A stretch of DNA of 64,000 nt from Beta vulgaris subsp. vulgaris (Eukaryota > Streptophyta > Magnoliopsida > Caryophyllales > Amaranthaceae): assembly GCF_026745355.1 (NCBI RefSeq), contig NC_079208.1, positions 50,403,816 to 50,467,815 of the forward strand. The letters are read 5' to 3'. The notes beneath the pieces were generated by a model, which saw nothing but the letters and a program-made list of their open reading frames with translations, ran no database searches and was not told where the DNA came from. Positions within the stretch are counted from its first letter, which is position 1. Each line of letters begins with the position of its first letter. Positions 35,303 to 46,211 of this stretch are shown one piece after another. The translations under genes were made by a program, and so were the position numbers.

Positions 35303-36011
35303 GGGTTTTTTGTCAGAAAGGACCTAATAAAATACAAGTTTTGTGGGGGAAAGACCTAATAATTTTTTTTGTCTAAAAGGACCTAATAATTTTTTTTTGT
35401 CTAAAAGGACCTAATAAAATACTTCCGATTGTGAACAGGAACCACTTTATGAATTTCCGGCCAAATTTACCATTTACCGGCGTTGCTCCTTTTTTTTACC
35501 CCTAGTTGACTCTTTAATGTTCTGTTTCTATTTTACAGCACACAAATCCCTATTGAACCCCCAAACTTAATGTTCCCGTTGGCTTAACCTTTTCCTTCTT
35601 CATCTTTAATTTCAGCTTCAACTTCAACTTCTCAAATTGTGCTTCAACTTTCAATTTGTCAGCTTTCATCAACGCCATTTCTTGCTTTACCACCTTCAAC
35701 TCATTCAACAAAAACTTCTTCTCATCAACAAGATCATTAATCACAATTCGTTTTCATTCTGTCATCTCATCATCCACCCATCTAAAGAATTTGCATCCCC
35801 TTGGATTTAAAATAGGAACAGAACATTAAAGAGTCAACTAGGGGTAAAAAAAGGATCAACGCCAGTAAATGGTAAATTTGGCCGAAAATTCATAAAGTGG
35901 TTCCTGGTCACAATCGAAAGTATTTTATTAGGTCTTTTTTGACAAATTTTTTTTATTAGGTCCTTCCCCACAAAACTTGTATTTTATTAGGTCCTTTCTG
36001 ACAAAAAACCC
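35303..36011. mobile_element. Non-autonomous Mutator-like element carrying only a GRF-gene remnant (MULE-C)
   Basis: 709 bp, inverted repeats of about 230 bp beginning GGGTTTTTTGTCAGAAAGG, and a perfect 9-bp target duplication ATGTTTTTA (35294-35302, 36012-36020). The repeats contain iterated modules ending GACCTAATAA and an inner CCGGCGTTG motif. The only interior sequence is a GRF/coiled-coil gene fragment; there is no transposase. Confidence 0.9.
35550..35801 (-). pseudogene. GRF zinc-finger/coiled-coil gene remnant in MULE-C
   Basis: The minus strand reads RGCKFFRWVDDEMTE, an in-frame stop, then KRIVINDLVDEKKFLLNELK and a Lys/Leu-rich coiled coil to TGTLSLGVQ. RGC.FF.WVDDEM is the last part of a GRF zinc finger. 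The CxC half of the finger is missing, apparently at the junction with the terminal repeat. Confidence 0.7.
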
Positions 36012-36061
36012 ATGTTTTTATAATTTCTTCACGGATGCTTAACATAAGCACAAAGTGCGAG

Positions 36062-36756
36062 TAGGGATGGGAATGGATCCAAAACCCTACCTGAACCTTA
36101 TTGGACCTGACCCTATTTAAGGGTTTGGGTCCAACTTTTTCAGACCCTAAGGGTCCGGGGTTGGATATGGGTCCAAGTGAGTTTTTTAGGGTCTGGGTCA
36201 AATTTGGACCCAAACCCGTCCCTTAGACCCTAAACTTATTTAATATATACATTTTAACTTCTTTTTTAAAAAAACAAACTGATTTTCTAAAAGACTAAAA
36301 CGTAAACCAAAACACCAAAACACCCATTTTGAACTCTTATGTAAGTTGTATTTGTTTCATTTTTTTCATTTTGTATGTTTGTGTTCGTTTCGTTTTTTTT
36401 TCAGTTTATATGTTTGTGAATTGTTTTTTTTTTTCAGTTTATATGTTTGTGAATTGTGTTTGTTTTTTTTTCAATTTATAAGTTTGTGTTTGTTTTGTTT
36501 TTTCCAATTTATATGTTTGTGTTTGTTTCATGCGAATTCTTGTGTTTGTTTCATGCGATTTTTTGTGTTTGTTTCATGCGAATTTCAGATGATTATTGAT
36601 ATTAATAATGTTGAAAATTTGGCAAAATAAAGAATTTAGTCCTGGACCCTCCAGACCCTAAGGGTCTGCGTCAGGGTCCAATTTTTTCCGACCCTTAGGG
36701 TCTGGGCCTGCAAAAAAAATTAGGGTCCGGCCGGACCCGACCCTTGCCCATCCCTT
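36062..36756. mobile_element. Non-autonomous hAT-like element
   Basis: Ends TAGGGATGGGAATGG and inverted AAGGGATGGGCAAGGGTCGG, with flanks AGTGCGAG and GATGCGAG (6 of 8 matching). Subterminal GGGTCCGG/GGACCC repeats. The middle (36345-36600) is degenerate tandem TTTATATGTTTGTG sequence; the open frame at 36346-36630 is its translation. Confidence 0.6.
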
Positions 36757-38188
36757 GATGCGAGTGTAATCCCCCATAATTTTAAAGGATTTTATAAATA
36801 TATTTTAGTATTTCTATATTTATATTTAAACCCAGATGAGTTTGGAAATTATTTGACTATTTAAAAAGGTTGACTATTTTAAAAGCCAAATGAAATTATT
36901 TTCATGGCCTAATAAAATTGAGAATATTTTAATTAAGCATGTTTTGATTAAAGTTTTAATAACTAAATTATATTGAAAAAGAAGTCTAATGGAACTGAGA
37001 AACCTAAAAATCCTAAAAGGATAAAAAGGAAAAAGAGTCATATTGATGATTAAAGTCTTAAGTTATTTATCTTGATGATCATCAAATTTCATTAAAGCTT
37101 ATCTCTTTTTCCTAAGTCCAAAAAGGAAGCCTTTATATAAATACCTTATTACCCAATTATTTTATTCCACACAAAGATATATTTTTTCTCTCCTCACACT
37201 CAATTGATTCCGGCCTTTATATTCTTTCTCCTCATGGTTTTCTTTCTCTCCCTTCACTCGTTTTTTCTCTCACCCGAATCTGATTGGCCAGATTTCTCAT
37301 AATTCTGTTTACTTTTAGCCAAAACTTACTTCTTGAAAGTTGTAGATCTCGAAAAGTTATTGAATTTAGGCTCAAGAATCACTCAATTACAATTCTTATT
37401 CTATTAGTTATGGCCTCTGCATGTTTCGTAATTATGCTGCCATAGTTCACTCGCGATTTCGGTATTTCACTCTTTTCTCCCTTTTTCTTTTCTTCTTCCT
37501 CAAGTTTCCATTAAAGACTATTTTTTTTTTTATGTTTTCTATTATTATCAATCATGTTTATTAGTTTTAGTTACCATTTTTAATAAGTAATTTATGATAT
37601 CTATAGTTTATAATACAAGAAAATTTCATATTTGTTATTATGATTAGATTCTTAGTTTTAAGGGAAATTCTATATGGTGACCTTGTATTATTTTAAATTC
37701 TATTTGGTAGCCAAAAATAAACTTCTTTACATACCGTGACCTATAATTAGCTTGCAGTTAGGAAACGTGACATTACAAACTAAATAAACGTTAGTTGACT
37801 TTAAAAACCTAAGTTTAAAGTTTGACTTCTCTCTTTGCCATGTTTTTCTTCTGAACCAAAAACAACTGTGTCCTTGTTCAATTACGATTGAAGCTTAAAA
37901 ATTTTCCCCACCTGCGAATTTGGGGCATTTTTTGCGCGAGCTTCGAATGCGATTCAACCCTAAACCCTAATTTTTGAGCGAGCTTCGAATGTAAGAGTGC
38001 AATTGAGGAGTAAGGTTGCAAAAAAAGGTTCGATTTTTGGCATCTCCTGGGTTTGTAAAGGTTCGATTATTGTCCAGGTATGTCGATTTTTTCCTGAATT
38101 TCATTGGTTTTTTGTTCTTCTCTTCATTTTCTAGTTGTTGATAGTATGTTTATGTGTTTTTCTTGCATGTATATTTTGCTCTTGAAGA

Positions 38189-41100
38189 ATGTCTGAACCT
38201 GTGGTTTTGAAATTTCAATATAAGGGTTTTGATGTTGATTTGGTTGTAAGTGATATTGATACTGTCAATTTAATTGACTTAGTTATAGAGTACGAAGATA
38301 AGGCCCGGGAAAACAAAATTCAAGTCCCAAAGAACCCTTTCTTTAATTATGTGTTTAAGATGAAACACATTGAATTACAAACAGACAGTGACTTAATGAA
38401 AATGTTTGCTAACTTACCTGGGTCTAAGTTAATCTACATTTGGGTTGGGGAACTTAGTGAACCATCTGAACTCATGAAGGCTGTGAAAAGCTTAAGGTCT
38501 GGGAAGAAAGTTGTGGAGAGTAATGATGGGTTGTCACAACCTATTGCACCCTCTTTGAAACCAACTGCCACTAACACACCTAGTAGGAGCCAAAGGCATA
38601 GAGAAGTTCAGATTTGTTCTGCTACTGAATTTCTTGACACAATTAATGCCTCTATCCCTTATTCACCAAATGACAATCCAGTTAACCTAGCAATAGAGGA
38701 AACATGGATTGATGTAATCAATGAAGGTGTACCCACCAGTCCAGTCAGAGGAAGGGGAAGAGGTAGGGGGAGAGCTAGCCTTAAGGGAAGAGGTACAGGA
38801 AAGGGAAGAGGAAGGGGGAGGGCTCATGTAACTAGGGAAGAAAATGAACCTGTGGAACACATTCCATTGTTACATAGTCCTAGTACTAGCCCTAGCCATA
38901 GAACAATAGTGACTACTATTAGTACCACTGTGAATGACATGAATCTAGTTATGTTACACCCTAATACTGCTTCTGGTACAACTGAGGGTTCATCAAAGGC
39001 ATCTAAAACAACATCTGCTGGAGCAAAAAAAATCCCTAAAACCACTACAGCTAGAAAAGGGTTGAATGTGAGGCCTATTAGTGGGAACAGTAGCAGCCAT
39101 GGAACTGATCTTAACAATGCTGCAATTAGTTTGCACACAGATGAAGGGGGGCATAACTTGGATGATGATGAAATGTACTCACCTACTGGAAATGGGACTG
39201 ACACTGATGAGAGTTTGGTCTCTGAGGATGGCTTATCTGATCATGATGGTTTGGAAAACATTCATGATGAGTATGACCCATATGAGGGCCATGATTTTGA
39301 AGATGATGATGATGTCAAGATTGATGGAAAACATGAATCTAACTACTTGAAGAGGTTATACCAGAATGGTGAGGTATATGGTGATGATGAGTTTGGAAAG
39401 ATAGTGCTTAGGCCTTGGATGTTATTTCTAGACAAGCATCATTTGAGAAATGTGGTGAGAGACTACTGCATTCAATGTGGTTTCTCTGTGGTTGTTGACA
39501 AAGCTAGTAACACTAGGTACACTGCAGTATGTTCTGCCCAGGGTTGTATGTGGAGACTACATGCTTCAAGGCTACCAGATGGCACAACTTGGGCCATCAA
39601 ATCCATCCAAAACTCAGAACACACTTGTCTGGGGCTAGAAGTAAGCAACCCAATGGTAACCTGCAAGTGGGCAAAAGAGAAGCTACTGGATGATATCAGA
39701 GCAAACAATGACATTAGTGCAAAGTCTCTGAATGAGTTGTTATGGCAGAGATATGGAATCCAAATGAAACAGAGCACTATTTACAAAATGAGGGCAGAAG
39801 CATTGATAGAAATACATGGGGGGCATGATGTTTCTTATAGTTTATTGCCTAGATATTGTGAAATTGTCAAAGAAACAAACCCTGATTCTATTGCAATTTG
39901 TGCATGGACACCCCCAGATCATCCAGAAAGACCATTGTCTTTCTCTTCTATATTCATTGCTCTAAAAGGACCTCTGGAGGGGGTACTTGCTGGATGCAGA
40001 AGTTTGATAGGTGTGGATGGTGCACACCTTAAGGGTAACTATGGGGGCATTCTTTTGTCTGCAATAGCCCTTGATGGCAATAATGAAATATTCCCCTTTG
40101 CTTGGGCTATTGTACCCGGTGAGGATGGTGAAAGTTGGGCATTCTTTGTGTGGCATTTGAAGAATGCATTGAAGGATAGTGGTAGAGGTGACAACTGGTG
40201 CATTATATCTGATAGGCAAAAGGTACATATATTTTGTAATTATTTTCTTTGCTTTTCTTAATTATTGTATTATATTATAACTGATGCAGAAGTTTGATGT
40301 TTTTTCTGTTCTTCACAAGGGCATTGACATGGCATTGACTGAGCATTGGCCAAAAGTTGGGAGAAGGTATTGCTGTAAACACTTAAGTAAAAACTGGAAG
40401 AGGGTCTTTCCAGGTCCTCTACTGTTCAGTTTATTTTGGAAGGCTTGTGGAGCCACATCTAAGTTCACCTTTAAGAAGGCAATGGAAGCTTTGGACAAAG
40501 TAAATCCTAACACAAGAGTATGGCTTTCAAAGTTAGGAGATCAAAGTAGGTGGACAAAGTGGCAATTCAACCCTGATATTAAAAGTGATGTTAATAAGAC
40601 AAACTTTGTGGAAAGCTTTAATGCTACACTTGGCATAGATAGATGCAGGCCTGTGTTGACACTTCTAGAAGGTATGATATGTGTTTTTTTTTGTTATTTC
40701 AAGTTAATAGGCCTGTGTTGACTTGTTTTTTTTATCTTATTTGCAGGTATAAGAAGAGTAACAATGGTCAGGCTAGCATCCAGAAGGCAGATTTGTGAGG
40801 GCTGGGAAAACACTGACATATGCCCCAATATTGTCAAGAGGGTACACACCCTATGCCAAGATTCAAGGACTTGCAAAGCTTATTTCTTTGGTCAAGGAGA
40901 GTTTGAAGTACATGATGGGAGGTCAGTTCTGCCAGTGAGCCTGATTAACAGAACTTGTGCTTGTAATTTGTGGCAAATAAGTGGAATACCATGTAAACAT
41001 GGTATGAGGGCCATTTTACATGCCAAAGAGGATCCTCACAAGTATGTAAGCAGTTGGTATAGTGTGGAGGTGTATAAGAGAGCCTACTCATCCAATATAA

Positions 41101-41420
41101 AGTCAATACCTGACCCTGAACAATGGCCAGAGCCTGAGAATGTGCTACCTGAGATTGCACCCCCAGTGATGAAAAGAGGGGCAGGAAGACCATGCAGAAA
41201 TAGGAGAAGGGAGGAGGATGAGCAGCAAAAAGGGAAGAGGTCCAAGACCATTAGGTGTGGCAACTGTAAAGAGTTTGGGCATAACTCTTTAACTTGTAAG
41301 GGGGGTGCAACAGCAAAACAAAAGAAGCAACAAGAGAATAGAGCAACCACATCTTCACAACCAGTGCATCAGGTCCAACCAAGAAGAAGTGCAAGACTGA
41401 CCATGTCACAACCTATTTAG
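38189..41420 (+). CDS. MuDR-family transposase, 1029 aa, three exons
   Basis: Join 38189-40222, 40290-40671, 40747-41420; introns of 67 bp (GTACAT...TGCAG) and 75 bp (GTATGA...TTGCAG) restore one 1029-codon frame. N-terminal PB1-like domain (about 1-95), then a disordered Gly/Arg- and Ser/Thr-rich linker and an acidic stretch, MuDR N-terminal zinc-binding region (about 420-485, YTAVCSAQGCMWRLHAS), and MULE transposase core with GVDGAHLKG (D610), ISDRQK (D675), CCKHLSKN, and NFVESFN (E786), i.e. a full DDE set. A SWIM finger CACNLWQISGIPCKH (876-890) and CCHC knuckle CGNCKEFGHNSLTC (976-989) follow. It would bind the terminal repeats and catalyse cut-and-paste transposition in the nucleus. No break was seen, unlike the related pseudogene at 13.4-16.6 kb. 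Confidence 0.93.
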
Positions 41421-41615
41421 TTTATAAATTTGTCTAATGAGTAACCATGTTTTGTTTTCATAGAAGGTTGTTAGGAATGTAAGCCTCTTTTTGCACATTA
41501 TGTGATTTGTAGAAATTAAACTTCATTTAGATATAATGGATGAATTATTTTGGAGAAATTAAACTTCATTTCTTGATTTGCAAAAGTACAACTGGAAATA
41601 CAGCCTAGTAAGTAA

Positions 41616-41999
41616 CTATTTCAACATTACAAGAATAACCATAACTATGTACATAAACCATGTCATTTTAACAACCATCTCCATGAATTTAACAAATGAA
41701 CCTAATTTCTCTTTGACATCAGCTATCCCATCTGCCATCTCCCTAACTGCCATCTCCCTAACTCCATAACCCACAGCAGCAACTTCGTTCTTCATATCTG
41801 CATCTGCAACCCAGCCAAATTTTCCACACGCTTTGCACTTATAGTATAGCTTGTTAGGATTAGCAGTAGATCCAGAAATTTTAATCTCAAAATATGCATT
41901 AGATTGGCAAACACAGCGTCTCAATTTAACCCACACAAAAGGACCCTCATTAGTAGCATCCAAGCTTGAGAAAGAAGAAGCATTTGAAGACGAAGCCAT
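41616..41999 (-). CDS. GRF zinc-finger accessory protein of MULE-B with C-terminal membrane helix
   Basis: 127 aa, convergent to the transposase and inside the right terminal repeat. Ser-rich start, then the GRF pattern CVCQSNAYFEIKISGS, NPNKLYYKCKACGKFGWV (about residues 29-64), a helix with heptad-like spacing (VREMAVREMADGIADVKEKL), and a hydrophobic tail MTWFMYIVMVILVMLK that looks like a membrane anchor. GRF fingers bind single-stranded nucleic acid in some DNA-repair proteins; here the role is unknown. Its 3' end is about 195 bp from the transposase stop, so the transcripts may overlap. Related broken copies sit in the same place in MULE-A and alone in MULE-C. Confidence 0.85.
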   Translation of the reverse strand: MASSSNASSFSSLDATNEGPFVWVKLRRCVCQSNAYFEIKISGSTANPNKLYYKCKACGKFGWVADADMKNEVAAVGYGVREMAVREMADGIADVKEKLGSFVKFMEMVVKMTWFMYIVMVILVMLK

Positions 42000-44482
42000 T
42001 GAAGAGAAACAGAATTAAAGGAAGAAAAAAAATGGTGCTTTAGGTTCTTTGAGGACCTGTTTATATGGGGAAGGGGCTAATACATTTGGGAGGGAAACTA
42101 ACAAATTTTTTTGGAGGGAAACAAGTTACTAAGCTAACCTAACGCATTATACAACGAAAAAAAATGAAAACTTAACGTTAACATAACGTTTTAGGCTTAG
42201 TAATGTCACGAGTTAAAAAGGCAAACTAGTACAGGGTCACGGTATGTAAAGAAGTTTATTTTTGGCTACCAAATAGAATTTAAAATAATACAAGGTCACC
42301 ATATAGAATTTCCCAATATTCCCTAGTTTTAATCATGAAAACATGAGTTTTTAGGGTTTTAAATTACTAGAAAACTATAGTAGCATATTATGTACTATGA
42401 GATTAACTTAGAATATGATTTTAAATCTGTTATACATGTTTTAAGGAGGTTTATTAATTTTTAAAGTTGCTGTAATTTCAGAAAAGGTTTATTTATAGAG
42501 TTTTTAAGAGTTTTTAATTACTAGTATGGTAGTCCTATGCTAGGAATTAAAAATGGTTCAAGTTTTGATATTAAACTCGACTTTTAGACGTTTTTAAAGG
42601 GGGTTTTAAGTACTTTAAGGCTGTTGTAATTTTTATTTAAAGTTGTTGATTTTGATTACATTGATTTCTAGGCGGAGAATATTTCGTAGGGAACTTTTAG
42701 AGATTTAAAAGTGGCCTACAAGTTAGTTTTCACGAGGTACGTACATAATTACGTGCTATGTGACTTAGTATCATGTTCTAAGGAGGATTTAAATTTTAGT
42801 ATCATGTATAGGAACCTACGTTGTTCATATATGTGATTTCAGGAAATTATTTTACATGTTTTATGCTTGTGTGCAACATGTGACTTGGAAGTTATTATGA
42901 ATATCGAATTATATGTTTGTATGGTATAATTGATGCAAGCATGTCAAAAAAGTTTATTTATTAATTCGCAGAGAATTAGTATATGTTATAGAAGTTGAAT
43001 CATGTTTTGCATGTATTCTTTGAGAAGTATTATTTTATTATCTTATGAGGTGTGGACCTTATTTGGTAAGTTTACAAGTTATGCCTATATAAAGGTAAGA
43101 TTATTGTTGGCTAGGTTCAACAAGTAAAGTGAGTTCAGAATAAAAAGGAATTAAAGTAGTCTTGGATTGTAAGTTGTGATCACTTGTTAAATCCAAAGAT
43201 AAAAGAAGTTATGTTGTGACTGTCTGATTATTATTTATGTGTTATTGGTATGTGTGTGTCAACACAAGTAATAATATGTAAATAACGTAAAGTGTAATGA
43301 GAATAGTTATAGACTTTAGACTGTTGCACGTGTAGAGTTGGACATTAAGGGTTGGGGTTATGGTGAGCGTGCCATAACTTTTCTAGGAATGGATTGATCA
43401 CCATCCCTCTTTCAGTTCAAAGGTTCCTCGATATCGCAGGTCATTCTGGAATACAGAGTCATGACCGTATTTCGTCTTCGTAGGTGAAACATTAGTAGGC
43501 AAGACAACTCGTTCCAATAACTATTTCATTTAAAGGAAGAAATGATGTTTAGAGTCTAGTACAGTAAAAGTTGTCTGCAGAATATTATATGTTTATATTA
43601 TTATTTATCCCTGCATGCTAATTATTTAGTATCATGTTTAGGAATGTTTATGTTTGATATGTAGTATTCAACTTTGCTGATTACGTGCTTTATTTGTGTG
43701 TGTGATCATGACTTTGCTTATTGATCCTGTGATGATCCTTTATGGTGAGCAGATTCAGTATATCATTGACATTACAGGTTCGCAGATGTGCATCATTGGG
43801 AATCTGGAGTGGAGAGTTGTGTAACTAGCTTAGTTTAATTCTTGTTTTACTTAGAACATATTTTATTTGAGTTGTGAGTTATTAAGTTGGTTTGTTAAGA
43901 CCTAAACATTTGTTATTCATTTTGAGTTTTATTAAAGTTAAAGTTTAGTTAATGTTTTTCCGCTGCAAAATTCTGAATAAGCCGATACGTTATCACACGG
44001 GCAATAATACTTGGGTAATTCTCAACTTGTATGTTATAAAAGTATTTTCGAAAAATAGAGAATTATCGGGGTGTTACAGCGAGTGAAGGTGAAATAAATA
44101 TAATAATTACATAATAAATTTCTATTGTTTTTATTTTTTGTGGTCAAAATCTTAGTTGTTTTTATAAGTCATTCAATAATATTTGACATTCCACTTGGAC
44201 ATACATGTTGATATAAATATATAAAAAAGTACCAGAGATAAACGAGTGAAGTAAATATATATTAATAGAAAAAAAAATATGAAAAACAAAAAAAATTGGA
44301 ATATCACTAACAATAAGATTTATATGATCAATCAAATGTTATAAAATATTCAAATGTGATCAACATTTATTAAAATATCTACACGGCAAAAGGGTTATTG
44401 CAACAATTTACTTTGAAAACAAATTCAATATCATATCTCAACAATGGTATTTAAGTCACTCACACATTTCATGACCTCCTCG

Positions 44483-45132
44483 TAGGGATGACAATACAGT
44501 CCGAATCCGACCTTAGTCCGCTTCGATCCGAAGGAAAAAATCCGAGTTGACTCCGACAAAAAAGTAATCCCACTCCGACTCCGTTTAAAAAGTCCGACTC
44601 CGAGTCGGAGGAGGGTCGAAGTCGGATCTCATAAAATAATCCGACATTCAAATCCGACTCCGACTTTGAGTCAATCAATCTTTTTTTCTTATTTATTTTA
44701 ATGTATAATTTATGTATAACCTGACTTCGACTTTCAACCAACTGTATTATATAGGATTTTTCCATTGAAGAAATGATTGTTTTAAATAATGATAATATTT
44801 GAATTATTTGTACTATATAAGATTTCCATATGATTATAAGAATAAATTATAATGATTAGATTATTGTATTATAGAAGACTAATTTATTATAAAAAATGGA
44901 TAGAAAAATAAGTCTGATCAGATTCGGAGACGGATGTCCGGATTTTAAGTCGGATGTTCTGATTTTAAGTCGGATCGGAGTCAGAGTCGAGTGTTCGGAT
45001 TTTAAGTCGGGTCGGACTCGGATTATCGGAGTCGGATGTCGGAGTCGGACTCAGATTTAAAATCCGACTTCTTGTAGGGTCGGAGTCGGATTATGCATAA
45101 TCCGGTCCAAGTCCGACCCGTTGCCATTCCTA
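44483..45132. mobile_element. Non-autonomous hAT element (650 bp)
   Basis: Ends TAGGGATGACAATACAG and inverted TAGGAATGGCAACGGGTCGG, with a perfect 8-bp target duplication CCTCCTCG (44475-44482, 45133-45140). Dense subterminal GTCGGA/TCCGAC repeats on both sides, as expected for transposase-binding arrays. Non-coding. Confidence 0.9.
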
Positions 45133-45359
45133 CCTCCTCGGTTAAAAGAAAAAAAAAATCTATACATGTAAGCGTCCAGATTAATTGTCTCATATTAATT
45201 TAAACACTTATATTTTTAACTAATATTAATTAACGATAAAACATAGCTTGGATATTACCTAATGTGAATGTGTGATTAGTAGAATAGTAGTCCCACAAGG
45301 CCACAACGCCCTTTAAAGTTTAAGCCTTGGAGCAATTTAAAAACGCATGCCAAATACGA

Positions 45360-45771
45360 CTTTTTGGCCTTCCGATATCCGTATCGACGTATTCACGTAT
45401 CCCCCAAGACCCCCAAGACCCCCAAGACCCGGACCCCCAAGGCCCCAACCCAACTTATAGATTCCCATAATCCCATGTGGAGTTGTGACGCGTTTAGCTT
45501 GTTTAGCTTGAGAAGTTGCGAGGAAAGAAGCCGAGAAGTAGAAGCTCCACTAAGAACTGTTGATTTTCACAGTTGACACTCTACTATAAAAGCATGTTGA
45601 TAAGTGAACCTACTTATCTCAATAAGAGCAGCTCCTTATATATTAACAAAGATACTCCTATAAAGTGAATTTTGTTGAATTTCCTTCAAACAACAAAAAC
45701 AGACAACACAAATTACTCATATTGTCTCTCTTCTCTGAGCTGAATCGTACTTGTAATTCGTCCATTTTAAG
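45360..45771 (+). promoter_or_regulatory. Promoter and 5'UTR exon of NB-ARC paralog 3
   Basis: A TATA box TATAAAAG at 45585-45592, a nearby GTTGACA core at about 45572, and a probable 5'UTR exon ending at AAG|GTAAAC (45771). Short direct repeats of CCCCCAAGAC (about 45400-45440) lie upstream. The tract is partly conserved at 61.6-62.7 kb, which supports functional or recent-duplication status. Confidence 0.6.
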
Positions 45772-46211
45772 GTAAACATAACTTTCCCTCTTTTCGATTT
45801 TTGATTCTTGATATTCATTTGGGATTTCTGCTTCATCATTATTCCTATTAATTTACGTTTGATTAACGTCATTTGATTACTTCTGACTTCTGATCATCCT
45901 TGTATATAGTTGTATATTTTGTTCATCTTTTTTTTCTAATTTTTGAGCAAGTGTCACTTTTATTATCTGATTTTCGATTTTTAACTTTGTGTTAATCAAT
46001 AATCATCATTTGCTTTAAATTGTAATTTTATTTTAGTTTCGTGTTTAGCGTCTAATTATTCTATGCTGATAAAAAGAGGGGATTACTTTTGTTGAATTTG
46101 AGATTGAAATTAGGTTTTTTTTATTAAATTGGAATTAGGGTTTGTGTTTATGAAATTTGGGGAAAGTTGGAATTTTGATGTGCTGAATTTTATCCAGGGG
46201 AAGTAATAGCT

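Larger units (their letters stand above)
37662..42323 (+). mobile_element. Apparently intact autonomous Mutator-like element (MULE-B)
   Basis: Inverted repeats identical over 80 bp (37662-37741 and 42235-42314; GGGAAATTCTATATGGTGAC...). The target duplication TAGTTTTAA (37653-37661, 42324-42332) is perfect if the right end includes 9 extra bases (AATATTCCC) beyond the paired repeat. It encodes an intact spliced transposase (+) and an intact GRF zinc-finger gene (-), convergent. Perfect ends and intact genes suggest recent insertion. Confidence 0.93.
36765..44078 (+). mobile_element. Gypsy-type solo LTR (about 2.6 kb) interrupted by MULE-B
   Basis: Begins TGTAATCCCCCATAATTTT and ends GGGGTGTTACA, typical of plant Gypsy (Tekay/Del-like) LTRs, with a perfect 5-bp duplication GCGAG (36760-36764, 44079-44083). 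A TATA-like TATATAAATA is near 37135. Removing MULE-B (37662-42323 plus one 9-bp duplication) leaves about 2.64 kb. No internal gag-pol, so it is a solo LTR. The Tekay assignment is from the style of the ends only. Confidence 0.8.

Noticed and set aside
33091..36061. Inverted similarity (CTCGCACTT..GCTTATGTT) as ends of a larger element
   Set aside because: Only about 20 bp match, there is no target duplication, and later insertions confuse the right side. Insufficient support.
36346..36630. 94-codon hydrophobic open frame as a membrane protein
   Set aside because: It is a translation of degenerate TTTATATGTTTGTG repeats within a hAT element.
38824..39204. Minus-strand 126-codon frame inside the transposase
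   Set aside because: Shadow of the plus-strand coding exon, which has clear family motifs.
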